Of a DNA stretch of 37,872 nt, positions 18,846-26,129 are shown one piece after another (position 1 is the stretch's first letter; the number at the start of each line of letters is the position of its first letter). The stretch is from contig NZ_CANRPM010000026.1 of NCBI RefSeq assembly GCF_947632445.1, positions 1 through 37,872 of the forward strand, written 5' to 3'. The position numbers and the translations under genes are program-made. The notes beneath the pieces were generated by a model. It searched no databases, was not told where the DNA came from, and was given only the letters and a program-made list of their open reading frames with translations. Origin of the DNA: an uncultured Bacteroides sp. GTDB taxonomy: Bacteria > Bacteroidota > Bacteroidia > Bacteroidales > Bacteroidaceae.

Positions 18846-20192
18846 ATGGAATTGGATTTACTAACCGCCATCTCTCCGATTGACGGTCGCTATAGGGGAA
18901 AGACGGATGCTTTGGCTGCCTATTTCTCTGAATTTGCACTTATTAAGTATAGAGTGCGGGTCGAGATTGAGTATTTTATCGCTTTGTGTGAATTGCCTTT
19001 GCCTCAGTTGGCTGGGGTGGATAAAGGCGTTTTTGAAACTCTGAGAAACATTTACCGTAATTTTTCGGAAACCGATGCCCGGCGCATTAAGGAAATTGAA
19101 AGCGTGACCAATCACGACGTGAAGGCCGTGGAATATTTCTTGAAAGAACAGTTTGACAAGCTGGGCGGTATGGACGATTACAAGGAGTTCATTCACTTCG
19201 GATTGACTTCGCAGGATATTAACAATACATCGGTGCCCCTTTCCGTGAAAGAAGCACTGGAGCAGGTCTATTATCCTCAGATTGAGGAGCTGATAACCCA
19301 GCTTCGCACGTATGCCGGACAGTGGGCCGATATTCCGATGCTGGCCAAAACGCATGGACAACCTGCTTCGCCGACACGCCTGGGCAAAGAAATTCGTGTC
19401 TTTGTTTATCGTTTGGAGCGTCAGCTGGCTACGCTGAAGGCTTGTCCGCTGACGGCCAAGTTTGGAGGAGCTACGGGTAATTACAACGCACACCACGTGG
19501 CTTATCCTGCGTATGACTGGAAAGCTTTCGGTAACAGGTTTGTTGCTGAAAAATTGGGACTGGAACGGGAGGAATACACCACTCAAATATCCAACTACGA
19601 CAATCTGTCTGCCGTCTTCGATGCTATGAAGCGTATCAATACAATAATGATAGATATGAATCGCGACTTCTGGCAATACATCTCGATGGAGTATTTCAAA
19701 CAGAAAATCAAGTCGGGTGAAGTTGGCTCTAGTGCGATGCCCCATAAGGTAAACCCTATAGATTTTGAAAACGCTGAGGGTAATTTGGGAGTGGCAAACG
19801 CTATTCTGGAGCATTTGGCTGTGAAGTTGCCGGTATCGCGCCTGCAGCGTGATTTAACCGATTCGACCGTGTTGCGGAATATTGGTGTGCCGTTTGGCCA
19901 CATTATGATTGCCATTCAAAGTTCTTTGAAAGGATTACGCAAGTTGCTGCTGAACGAGACGGCTATTTATCGCGACCTGGATAATTGCTGGAGCGTGGTG
20001 GCCGAGGCTATCCAGACAATCCTGCGTCGTGAAGCTTATCCGCATCCGTATGAAGCCCTGAAAGCACTGACCCGTACCAATCAGGCCATTACGGAAGTAT
20101 CTATCAAGAACTTTATCGAGGAGCTGAATGTTACTGAAGATGTCAAGAAAGAACTTCGCGCCATTACTCCGCACAATTATACGGGAATTTAA
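18846..20192 (+). CDS. purB: Adenylosuccinate lyase
   Basis: A 448-residue enzyme that releases fumarate at two steps of purine synthesis (SAICAR to AICAR, adenylosuccinate to AMP). Signatures are SPIDGRYRGKTDALA at the N-terminus, HFGLTSQDINNTS, KTHGQPASPTRLGKE with the general-acid His, and the flexible loop GSSAMPHKVNPIDFENAEGN carrying the catalytic Ser. Length and order are normal. Confidence 0.97.
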   Translation: MELDLLTAISPIDGRYRGKTDALAAYFSEFALIKYRVRVEIEYFIALCELPLPQLAGVDKGVFETLRNIYRNFSETDARRIKEIESVTNHDVKAVEYFLKEQFDKLGGMDDYKEFIHFGLTSQDINNTSVPLSVKEALEQVYYPQIEELITQLRTYAGQWADIPMLAKTHGQPASPTRLGKEIRVFVYRLERQLATLKACPLTAKFGGATGNYNAHHVAYPAYDWKAFGNRFVAEKLGLEREEYTTQISNYDNLSAVFDAMKRINTIMIDMNRDFWQYISMEYFKQKIKSGEVGSSAMPHKVNPIDFENAEGNLGVANAILEHLAVKLPVSRLQRDLTDSTVLRNIGVPFGHIMIAIQSSLKGLRKLLLNETAIYRDLDNCWSVVAEAIQTILRREAYPHPYEALKALTRTNQAITEVSIKNFIEELNVTEDVKKELRAITPHNYTGI

Positions 20193-20222
20193 CTAAGGGA
20201 GAAGGAAATAGATAATTAAGGA

Positions 20223-20264
20223 TTCTCATTTTTAATTGCTCTTTTCAATTCTCCATTCAATAAG
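20223..20264. repeat. Degenerate 7-bp-period AT-rich repeat after purB
   Basis: Between purB and the pseudouridine synthase gene, CTCATTT / TTAATTG / CTCTTTT / CAATTCT / CCATTCA follow each other with a loose 7-bp period. This resembles the clearer heptad repeats at 25022-25049 and 26007-26081. Confidence 0.4.
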
Positions 20265-20308
20265 GCCGTGAGGCCGATAAGTTTAATTTTATTCGAATAT
20301 AAAGAACA

Positions 20309-21700
20309 ATGAGTACAGAAAATGAAAACTGGCGTGATGCGTCAGATGTAGAAAGAAATGAAGGTGCTGACCGTGATGGTAATCAGTACAGGGGTGCCGG
20401 CTTCGGCCATTCTTCTTACAACCGGGAAAACAGAGAGCGGCCTTATCGTTCGTTTAATGCAGAAAATGAAGGACGTCCGCAGAGAGCCTACAGCAGCGAT
20501 CGTCCCTATCGTCCGCGCTTTAATGCGGAAAATGGTGATCGTCCGCAACGTTCTTATGGCAATGCTTATCGTCCGCGTTTTAATGACAATGCTGAAGAGG
20601 GTGAACGTTCACGGCGTATATATGATGAAGAGCGTCCTTATCGTCCCCGTTTCAATGCCGAAGGGGGTGAGCGTCCACATCGTCCTCGCTTCAATCCGAA
20701 TGCTGAACGTGTTCAGCGTGCTTATGGCGAACGTCCGCAACCTCCACGTTTCACCCCAAATACGTATGGCGAGCCGGGCAATCTCGTACAGCGCCCTTAC
20801 GGCAATGAGGGTGATCGTCCGCAGCGTCCTCGCTTTAATTCGAATGCCGGTCGTGGCAACAATCGTGGAGGAAACAACGCATACGGTCGCCCACAACGTC
20901 CACGTAAAGCTGGTTACAATCCGAATGCTAAGTATAGCAAGAAAAAACAGATTGAATATAAGGAGCAGTTTGTCGACCCCAATGAGCCTATTCGTCTGAA
21001 TAAGTTCATGGCCAACGCGGGTGTATGTTCACGTCGTGAGGCTGATGACTTTATTACAGCGGGTGTGGTTTCTGTGAATGGACAGGTCGTAACAGAACTG
21101 GGAACAAAAATCAAACGTAGCGATGAAGTGAAATTCCATGATCAGGTGGTGAATATCGAACGTAAGATTTATGTGCTTCTGAATAAGCCGAAAGATACCG
21201 TAACTACGTCGGATGATCCGCAGGCTCGTCGTACTGTAATGGATTTGGTGAAAGGAGCTTGTGATGAACGTATCTATCCTGTTGGGCGATTGGATCGTAA
21301 TACGACGGGGGTTCTGTTGTTGACGAATGACGGCGATTTGGCTTCGAAGCTGACTCATCCGAAGTATCTGAAGAAGAAAATCTATCATGTACGTTTGGAT
21401 AAGAACCTGACCAAGGCGGATATGGAGCAGATTGCTGCAGGTATCCAGCTGGACGATGGCGAAATCCATGCAGATGCTATCAGTTATACGGATGAAGATA
21501 AGAAGAACGATGTAGGCATTGAGATTCATTCGGGCAAGAACCGTATCGTGCGTCGTATTTTTGAATCCTTGGGATATAAGGTAGTAAAGTTGGATCGTGT
21601 ATATTTCGCGGGTCTGACCAAGAAAGGATTGCGTCGAGGAGATTGGCGCTATCTGACAGAACAGGAAGTGAATTTCCTGCGGATGGGCTCGTTTGAATAA
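20309..21700 (+). CDS. rRNA pseudouridine synthase (RluB/RsuA type) with Arg/Pro-rich N-terminal extension
   Basis: 463 residues. The C-terminal half is an ordinary RsuA/RluB enzyme: an S4 RNA-binding domain (about 227-275, IRLNKFMANAGVCSRREADDFI) and a catalytic domain (about 285-455) with active-site D329 in VGRLDRNTTGVLLLTNDGDL. The first 220 residues are low complexity, rich in Arg, Asn, Pro, Tyr and Gly. RPRFN recurs at residues 68, 88, 112, 125 and 173, with a PPRFT variant near 146. Such tracts are disordered and bind RNA. The gene lies 21 nt before asnS, probably in one operon. The exact rRNA site modified cannot be read from sequence. Confidence 0.92.
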   Translation: MSTENENWRDASDVERNEGADRDGNQYRGAGFGHSSYNRENRERPYRSFNAENEGRPQRAYSSDRPYRPRFNAENGDRPQRSYGNAYRPRFNDNAEEGERSRRIYDEERPYRPRFNAEGGERPHRPRFNPNAERVQRAYGERPQPPRFTPNTYGEPGNLVQRPYGNEGDRPQRPRFNSNAGRGNNRGGNNAYGRPQRPRKAGYNPNAKYSKKKQIEYKEQFVDPNEPIRLNKFMANAGVCSRREADDFITAGVVSVNGQVVTELGTKIKRSDEVKFHDQVVNIERKIYVLLNKPKDTVTTSDDPQARRTVMDLVKGACDERIYPVGRLDRNTTGVLLLTNDGDLASKLTHPKYLKKKIYHVRLDKNLTKADMEQIAAGIQLDDGEIHADAISYTDEDKKNDVGIEIHSGKNRIVRRIFESLGYKVVKLDRVYFAGLTKKGLRRGDWRYLTEQEVNFLRMGSFE

Positions 21701-21721
21701 ATTATAGATATAGAGGTAATT

Positions 21722-23125
21722 ATGGAAAGAATTAGTAGGACAAAGATTGTGGACTTGCTGAAGCGGGAGGATTTCGGCGCTATGGTCAACGTGAAAGGCT
21801 GGGTACGTACCCGCAGAGGTAGCAAACAGGTAAACTTCATCGCGCTGAACGACGGTTCTACAATAAATAATGTACAGATTGTTGTCGATCTGGAAAACTT
21901 TGACGAGGCCTTACTGAAGGATATTACAACGGGGGCCTGTTTAAGTGTGAACGGTGTGTTGACAGAATCTGTCGGCGCTGGTCAGAAGGCTGAAATTCAG
22001 GCTCGTGAAATGGAAGTGCTGGGTACCTGTGATAATACTTATCCGTTGCAGAAGAAAGGACACTCTATGGAGTTTCTGCGTGAGATTGCCCACCTGCGTC
22101 CTCGTACCAATACCTTTGGCGCTGTATTCCGTATTCGCCACAATATGGCTATTGCCATTCATACTTTCTTTCATCAGAAAGGGTTCTTCTACTTCCACAC
22201 GCCTATTATTACGGCGTCGGACTGCGAAGGTGCCGGTCAGATGTTTCAGGTGACAACCAAGAACCTCTATGACTTGAAGAAAGATGAGAATGGTTCCATT
22301 ATTTATGACGATGACTTCTTCGGCAAGCAGGCCAGCCTGACGGTTTCCGGCCAGTTGGAAGGTGAACTCGCTGCTACAGCGTTGGGAGCGATTTATACAT
22401 TCGGCCCCACTTTCCGTGCAGAAAACTCCAATACTCCGCGCCATTTGGCTGAATTTTGGATGGTGGAGCCAGAAGTTGCCTTTGCCGATTTGTCCGAGCT
22501 GATGGATCTGGAAGAGGAATTTATTAAGTTCTGTGTGAAATGGGCTCTTGATAATTGTGCTGACGATTTGGAATTCCTGAACAAAATGGTGGACAAGGGG
22601 CTGATAGAGCGTCTGCAGAAGGTTGTTGATACGGAGTTTATTCGTTTGCCCTATACGGAAGGTGTTAAAATTCTGGAAGGAGCTGTAGCTAAAGGGCATA
22701 AGTTTGAATTCCCTGTTTATTGGGGATGCGATTTAGCGAGTGAACATGAGCGCTATCTGGTAGAAGAACATTTCCAGAAACCGGTCATTATGATAGACTA
22801 TCCGAAGGAAATAAAGGCTTTCTACATGAAGCAGAATGAGGATGGAAAAACAGTGCAAGGTACAGATGTGCTGTTCCCTCAGATTGGCGAAATTATTGGT
22901 GGAAGTGTGCGCGAAGAAGACTACGACAAGTTAATGGCTCGCATCACTGAACTTCATATCCCGATGAAAGATATGTGGTGGTATTTGGATACTCGTAAGT
23001 ATGGTACGTGTCCGCATGCAGGTTTTGGTTTGGGCTTTGAGCGCCTGTTGCTGTTCGTGACGGGTATGGCGAATATTCGCGATGTTATTCCTTTCCCACG
23101 TACACCGCGTAATGCAGAATTCTGA
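21722..23125 (+). CDS. asnS: Asparagine--tRNA ligase
   Basis: A 467-residue class IIb synthetase. The N-terminal OB-fold anticodon-binding domain covers about 15-105 ([23 protein letters not shown]). The catalytic domain has motif 2 ([24 protein letters not shown]) and motif 3 ([29 protein letters not shown]). These sequences and the length fit AsnRS rather than AspRS or LysRS. It follows the pseudouridine synthase gene by 21 nt, so both act in the translation apparatus and probably share a transcript. Confidence 0.96.
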   Translation: MERISRTKIVDLLKREDFGAMVNVKGWVRTRRGSKQVNFIALNDGSTINNVQIVVDLENFDEALLKDITTGACLSVNGVLTESVGAGQKAEIQAREMEVLGTCDNTYPLQKKGHSMEFLREIAHLRPRTNTFGAVFRIRHNMAIAIHTFFHQKGFFYFHTPIITASDCEGAGQMFQVTTKNLYDLKKDENGSIIYDDDFFGKQASLTVSGQLEGELAATALGAIYTFGPTFRAENSNTPRHLAEFWMVEPEVAFADLSELMDLEEEFIKFCVKWALDNCADDLEFLNKMVDKGLIERLQKVVDTEFIRLPYTEGVKILEGAVAKGHKFEFPVYWGCDLASEHERYLVEEHFQKPVIMIDYPKEIKAFYMKQNEDGKTVQGTDVLFPQIGEIIGGSVREEDYDKLMARITELHIPMKDMWWYLDTRKYGTCPHAGFGLGFERLLLFVTGMANIRDVIPFPRTPRNAEF

Positions 23126-23164
23126 TGTAGATAAGAATATCTGAGTAATACTTACCTGACATCA

Positions 23165-23208
23165 ATTTTCCCCGTTTGGAGAAATATTTTTCTTCAGTCG
23201 GGGAAAAT
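23165..23208 (+). terminator. Probable asnS terminator hairpin
   Basis: ATTTTCCCCG (23165-23174) is the exact complement of CGGGGAAAAT (23199-23208), separated by 24 nt and followed by ATTTTG. It is 40 nt after asnS. The long loop makes it weaker than the other terminators here. Confidence 0.5.
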
Positions 23209-23221
23209 ATTTTGATAAGTA

Positions 23222-23349
23222 ACGTGAGTTCGACATAAAATCAAAAGATAGCCGGTTGCCCGTCCTTGATAAAGTTTACTTCAATGGCGGGTTTCTTTTC
23301 AAAGCAGCAATAGGCTGCGATAGCTGGCAATGAATCGGCAATGAAATGT
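23222..23349 (-). pseudogene. 3' remnant of an IS982-family transposase with terminal motif
   Basis: Read on the minus strand from 23349, the frame gives TFIADSLPAIAAYCCFEKKP and continues to a TGA at 23243-23241. This matches the C-terminal tail of IS982 transposases and aligns with the better preserved copy at 27415-27914 (NLLSAIAAYCCFPKKP). Past the stop, 23222-23234 reads ACGTGAGTTCGAC, identical to 27398-27410 at the same place beyond the second copy, so it is probably the IS terminal repeat. Only about 36 codons survive. Confidence 0.65.
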
Positions 23350-23365
23350 CTATTCCTTTCCGCTG

Positions 23366-23480
23366 CCACGCAGCACTTCCTGAAGTCCCGACGCAGTGCT
23401 GCGTGAGGGTGTCATGCAGTGCTGTATGAAGAGGAGACGAAGCACTTCGTCAGAGGGTCAGCAAGCACGGCGTCAGGACG
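23366..23480. repeat. Tandem array, 23-bp period, five units (locus 1)
   Basis: The core AGYRC(T/G) recurs at 23372, 23395, 23418, 23441 and 23464, exactly every 23 bp. Each unit is a small quasi-palindrome: GACGAAG-CA-CTTCGTC (23436-23451), ACGCAG-TG-CTGCGT, TCATGCAG-TG-CTGTATGA. The arms differ between units, but the two sides of a unit tend to change together. The last unit carries AGCACGGCG. The same array type occurs at 30270-30407. Confidence 0.8.
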
Positions 23481-23533
23481 GAAAAATCTGCCCGTGAAAA
23501 AAGACGGAAGAAAAATGAGTTTTTGGCACGATT

Positions 23534-23742
23534 AAAACAGTCCTGTCACACCAATTTATTGATATATAGTCGGTTGCTGCGACACGTGACAGGGCTGTGC
23601 AAACTTTTTTGAAATAAAATAAAAAATAGGCTGCCTTTAAAGGCAAGGTATTTTTTATTTTTCGCGGAAATGTTTACCAAAGGCACTAAGGTGTCGCACT
23701 AATTTGTTGATAATCTGCCACTTGGTGTGACAGGACTATTTT
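23534..23742. repeat. 209-bp imperfect palindrome with 21-bp terminal inverted repeats (MITE-like)
   Basis: Bases 23534-23554 and 23722-23742 are reverse complements at 20 of 21 positions. TGCGACAC (23578-23585) and GTGTCGCA (23691-23698) mirror each other about the same centre. The middle (23616-23661) is an AT-rich hairpin with 23-bp arms containing three mismatches. All three pairings share a centre near 23638. A 13-bp direct repeat (YAATTTRTTGATA, 23552 and 23700) overlies the symmetry. There is no open frame inside and no clear target duplication. It resembles a non-autonomous transposable element or a large cruciform or RNA hairpin. Confidence 0.7.
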
Positions 23743-23801
23743 GAACCCCTCCCGGATTATTTTCAAAGTGATTTGAGAGCTATAAAGACAAGATAGCTGA
23801 T

Positions 23802-23835
23802 AAAAAAGGGAGGATGTTTGTCGTCCTCCTTTTTT
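23802..23835. terminator. Orphan bidirectional-type terminator
   Basis: AAAAAAGGGAGGA (23802-23814) pairs with TCCTCCTTTTTT (23824-23835) across a 9-nt loop. It has A- and T-runs on both sides and so could act on either strand. No gene ends within 600 nt upstream on the plus strand, so the transcript it ends is unknown. Confidence 0.65.
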
Positions 23836-23971
23836 ATGGTCATCCGATATTTATTCCCAATAAACTATAACTTCAGACTCTGAAAACATAGTGATAATCG
23901 TTTAAATGTGATACCTTGACTCTACCGTTGCTTTTCCAATCTGGCTTTCAGACAAAAAAAAGACTAAATCG

Positions 23972-24002
23972 TTTGTCAGTTAGCAGAAAAACCGTACTTT
24001 TG
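23972..24002 (+). promoter_or_regulatory. Strong consensus promoter for rplM-rpsI
   Basis: The -33 element TTTG (23972-23975), a 19-bp spacer and the -7 element TACTTTTG (23995-24002) make a full Bacteroides promoter. Transcription would start near 24007, giving a leader of about 120 nt before rplM. Confidence 0.8.
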
Positions 24003-24005
24003 CAA

Positions 24006-24126
24006 GCCGATTATTATCTAATAAAGATAAGCAATTAATTCATAGCGAGTTAATCGACCTTTGTCCGGGGCGGTTGGCTGGTGGTGAAGAAAAAATTAGT
24101 AGTAACATTTAAAAAAAACATTAAGA
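24006..24126 (+). promoter_or_regulatory. Structured rplM leader (possible r-protein autoregulatory RNA)
   Basis: About 120 untranslated nt. TTATCT/AGATAA (24014-24019 / 24025-24030) form a perfect hairpin. CGATTA (24008-24013) can enclose it by pairing with TAATCG (24051-24056). ATTAA (24034-24038) / TTAAT (24050-24054) compete for the same bases, so two alternative folds exist. Autogenous leaders ahead of L13 operons have been proposed for Bacteroidia, as I recall; identity with that motif is not checked. Confidence 0.4.
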
Positions 24127-24588
24127 GTGGATACTTTAAGTTACAAGACCATTTCTGCAAACAAGGCTACGGTGACGAAAGAATGGGTCATCGTTGACGC
24201 TACAGACCAGGTTTTGGGCCGTCTGGGCGCTAAAGTTGCGAAACTGTTGAGGGGAAAGTATAAACCCAACTTTACCCCTCATGTAGATTGCGGCGATAAT
24301 GTAATTATTATCAATGCCGACAAAGTGAAAATGACTGGCAATAAGTGGACTGACAAGATTTATCTGTCCTATACCGGTTATCCCGGTGGCCAGAGAGAAA
24401 TGACTCCTGCCCGTCTGCAGGCTAAACCGAATGGTGAAGACAGACTGTTGAGAAAGGTAGTGAAGGGCATGCTCCCCAAGAATAAGCTGGGTGCTAAATT
24501 GCTGGGTAATATGTATGTATATGCCGGCAGTGAACACAAACATGCAGCTCAGAATCCGAAAATGATTGATATTAACGCACTTAAATAA
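24127..24588 (+). CDS. rplM: 50S ribosomal protein L13
   Basis: 153 residues with a GTG start at 24127 (MDTLSYKTISANKATV). The ribosomal L13 family signature is clear: EWVIVDATDQVLGRLGAKVAKLLRGKYKPNFTPHVDCGDNVIIINADKV, GYPGGQREMTP and the C-terminal GSEHKHAAQNP. It is an early-assembling large-subunit protein binding 23S rRNA domain II. It is the first gene of the usual L13-S9 pair and follows a strong promoter. Confidence 0.98.
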   Translation: MDTLSYKTISANKATVTKEWVIVDATDQVLGRLGAKVAKLLRGKYKPNFTPHVDCGDNVIIINADKVKMTGNKWTDKIYLSYTGYPGGQREMTPARLQAKPNGEDRLLRKVVKGMLPKNKLGAKLLGNMYVYAGSEHKHAAQNPKMIDINALK

Positions 24589-24594
24589 GAGATG

Positions 24595-24981
24595 ATGGAA
24601 GTAGTAAATGCATTAGGCAGACGTAAAAGTGCAATTGCACGTATTTTCGTAAGCGAAGGTACTGGAAAGATTACCATTAACAAGAGAGACCTTGCTGTGT
24701 ATTTTCCTTCAAGCATTCTCCAGTACGTGGTTAAGCAGCCGTTGAATAAGCTTGACGTAGCTGAAAAGTATGACATTAAAGTTAACCTCTGTGGGGGTGG
24801 TTTCACCGGCCAGTCTCAGGCTCTGCGTCTGGCTATTGCCCGCGCATTGGTGAAGATCAATCCTGAAGATAAGGCTGCTCTACGTGCCGAAGGCTTCATG
24901 ACCCGTGACCCGCGTGCTGTTGAACGTAAGAAACCGGGTCGTCCCAAAGCACGTCGTAGATTCCAGTTCAGTAAACGTTAA
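24595..24981 (+). CDS. rpsI: 30S ribosomal protein S9
   Basis: 128 residues from ATG 24595 (MEVVNALGRRKSAIARI); an ATG directly before it at 24592 is also possible. Family features are GRRKSAIARIFVSEGTGKITIN, GGGFTGQSQALRLAIARAL and the basic C-terminus KKPGRPKARRRFQFSKR, whose final residues reach the P-site tRNA. It begins 6 nt after rplM. Confidence 0.98.
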   Translation: MEVVNALGRRKSAIARIFVSEGTGKITINKRDLAVYFPSSILQYVVKQPLNKLDVAEKYDIKVNLCGGGFTGQSQALRLAIARALVKINPEDKAALRAEGFMTRDPRAVERKKPGRPKARRRFQFSKR

Positions 24982-25021
24982 GAGTTGCAGATTGGTTGGG
25001 GCGGACAAGTTGCATGAATTT

Positions 25022-25049
25022 CAACTTCCAACTCTCAACTCTCAACTGA
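25022..25049. repeat. 7-bp tandem repeat between rpsI and rpsB
   Basis: Four head-to-tail heptamers with consensus CAACTCT (CAACTTC, CAACTCT, CAACTCT, CAACTGA) lie in the 179-nt gap between the two ribosomal protein genes. The rest of the gap has no gene. Confidence 0.7.
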
Positions 25050-25160
25050 AAAAGCGTTTAGCATCTAAACTATCGGGACTCTTGTCTTTGTGGGCAAGGC
25101 TACCCGGCAGTTGGTTTAGAAAAACAAAAAAGAAAGTAAACGAATTAAAATTAAAAAACA

Positions 25161-25997
25161 ATGTCAAGAACAAATTTTGATACATTATTGGAGGCCGGTT
25201 GCCACTTCGGTCACCTGAAAAGAAAGTGGAACCCGGCAATGGCTCCCTATATCTTCATGGAGCGCAATGGTATTCATATCATTGACCTCAACAAGACGGT
25301 TGCTAAAATTGACGAAGCTGCTGAAGCTTTGAAGCAAATCGCTAAATCAGGAAAGAAAGTCCTGTTTGTTGCTACTAAGAAACAAGCTAAGCAGGTGGTT
25401 GCTGAGAGGGCTGCCTCTGTAAATATGCCTTATGTAATCGAGCGCTGGCCGGGTGGCATGTTGACCAACTTCCCGACTATCCGTAAGGCCGTTAAGAAGA
25501 TGGCTACTATTGATAAGCTGACTAATGACGGTACTTATGCAAATCTCTCTAAGAGAGAAATACTTCAGATTTCTCGTCAGCGTGCTAAGTTGGACAAGAC
25601 TCTGGGTTCTATCGCTGATCTGACTCGTCTGCCATCTGCTTTGTTTGTTGTAGACGTTATGAAGGAAAACATTGCAGTTCGCGAGGCTAACCGTCTGGGC
25701 ATTCCTGTATTCGGTATCGTTGATACGAACTCTGATCCTACCAATGTAGACTTCGTAATCCCGGCTAATGATGACTCAACCAAGTCTGTAGAAGTTATTT
25801 TGGATGCTTGCTGTGCTGCTATGCAGGAAGGTCTGGAAGAGCGTAAGGCTGAAAAGATCGACATGGAAGCTGCTGGTGAAGCTCCTGCCAATAAAGGCAA
25901 GAAGAAGGCTGCTAAAGCTCGCTTGGATAAGTCGGACGAAGATGCTATCAATGCCTCTAAGGCTGCCGCCTTCATGAAAGAAGACGAAGAAGCTTAA
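25161..25997 (+). CDS. rpsB: 30S ribosomal protein S2
   Basis: 278 residues, longer than the roughly 240 of E. coli S2 because of an Ala/Lys/Glu-rich C-terminal tail (about 230-278, ANKGKKKAAKARLDKSDEDA). The core is typical: LLEAGCHFGHLKRKWNPAMAPYIF, VLFVATKKQAKQVV, RWPGGMLTNFPTIRK, LPSALFVVDVMKENIAVREANRLGIPVFGIVDTNSDP. S2 joins the 30S subunit late and contacts S1. It is paired with tsf as in most bacteria. Confidence 0.98.
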   Translation: MSRTNFDTLLEAGCHFGHLKRKWNPAMAPYIFMERNGIHIIDLNKTVAKIDEAAEALKQIAKSGKKVLFVATKKQAKQVVAERAASVNMPYVIERWPGGMLTNFPTIRKAVKKMATIDKLTNDGTYANLSKREILQISRQRAKLDKTLGSIADLTRLPSALFVVDVMKENIAVREANRLGIPVFGIVDTNSDPTNVDFVIPANDDSTKSVEVILDACCAAMQEGLEERKAEKIDMEAAGEAPANKGKKKAAKARLDKSDEDAINASKAAAFMKEDEEA

Positions 25998-26006
25998 AAT
26001 ATATTC

Positions 26007-26081
26007 TTGAGAGTTGAGAATTGAAAATTGAGAGTTACTTCAACGGCAATTCTCAATTCTTTGTTCTCAGCTCTCGATTGC
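26007..26081. repeat. Inverted pair of 7-bp-period repeats between rpsB and tsf
   Basis: TTGAGAG/TTGAGAA/TTGAAAA/TTGAGAG (26007-26034) is followed, after a short spacer, by the complementary series CAATTCT/CAATTCT/TTGTTCT/CAGCTCT/CGATTGC (26047-26081). The RNA could fold into a long imperfect hairpin between the two coding regions. Confidence 0.65.
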
Positions 26082-26129
26082 TTTATATAGAAGAGTAGTA
26101 TTATTAATTTATTAAAAGATAAAGAAATT

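Noticed and set aside
18861..19814. 317-codon minus-strand frame opposite purB
   Set aside because: Antisense shadow; purB is intact and conserved on the other strand.
20358..20999. 213-codon frame overlapping the pseudouridine synthase N-terminus
   Set aside because: It is a +1-frame shadow of the repetitive Arg/Pro coding region; it is rich in Val, Met and Arg and has no recognisable domain.
23366..23480. CRISPR array
   Set aside because: The 23-bp units are contiguous with no unique spacers and diverge in sequence; no cas genes are present.
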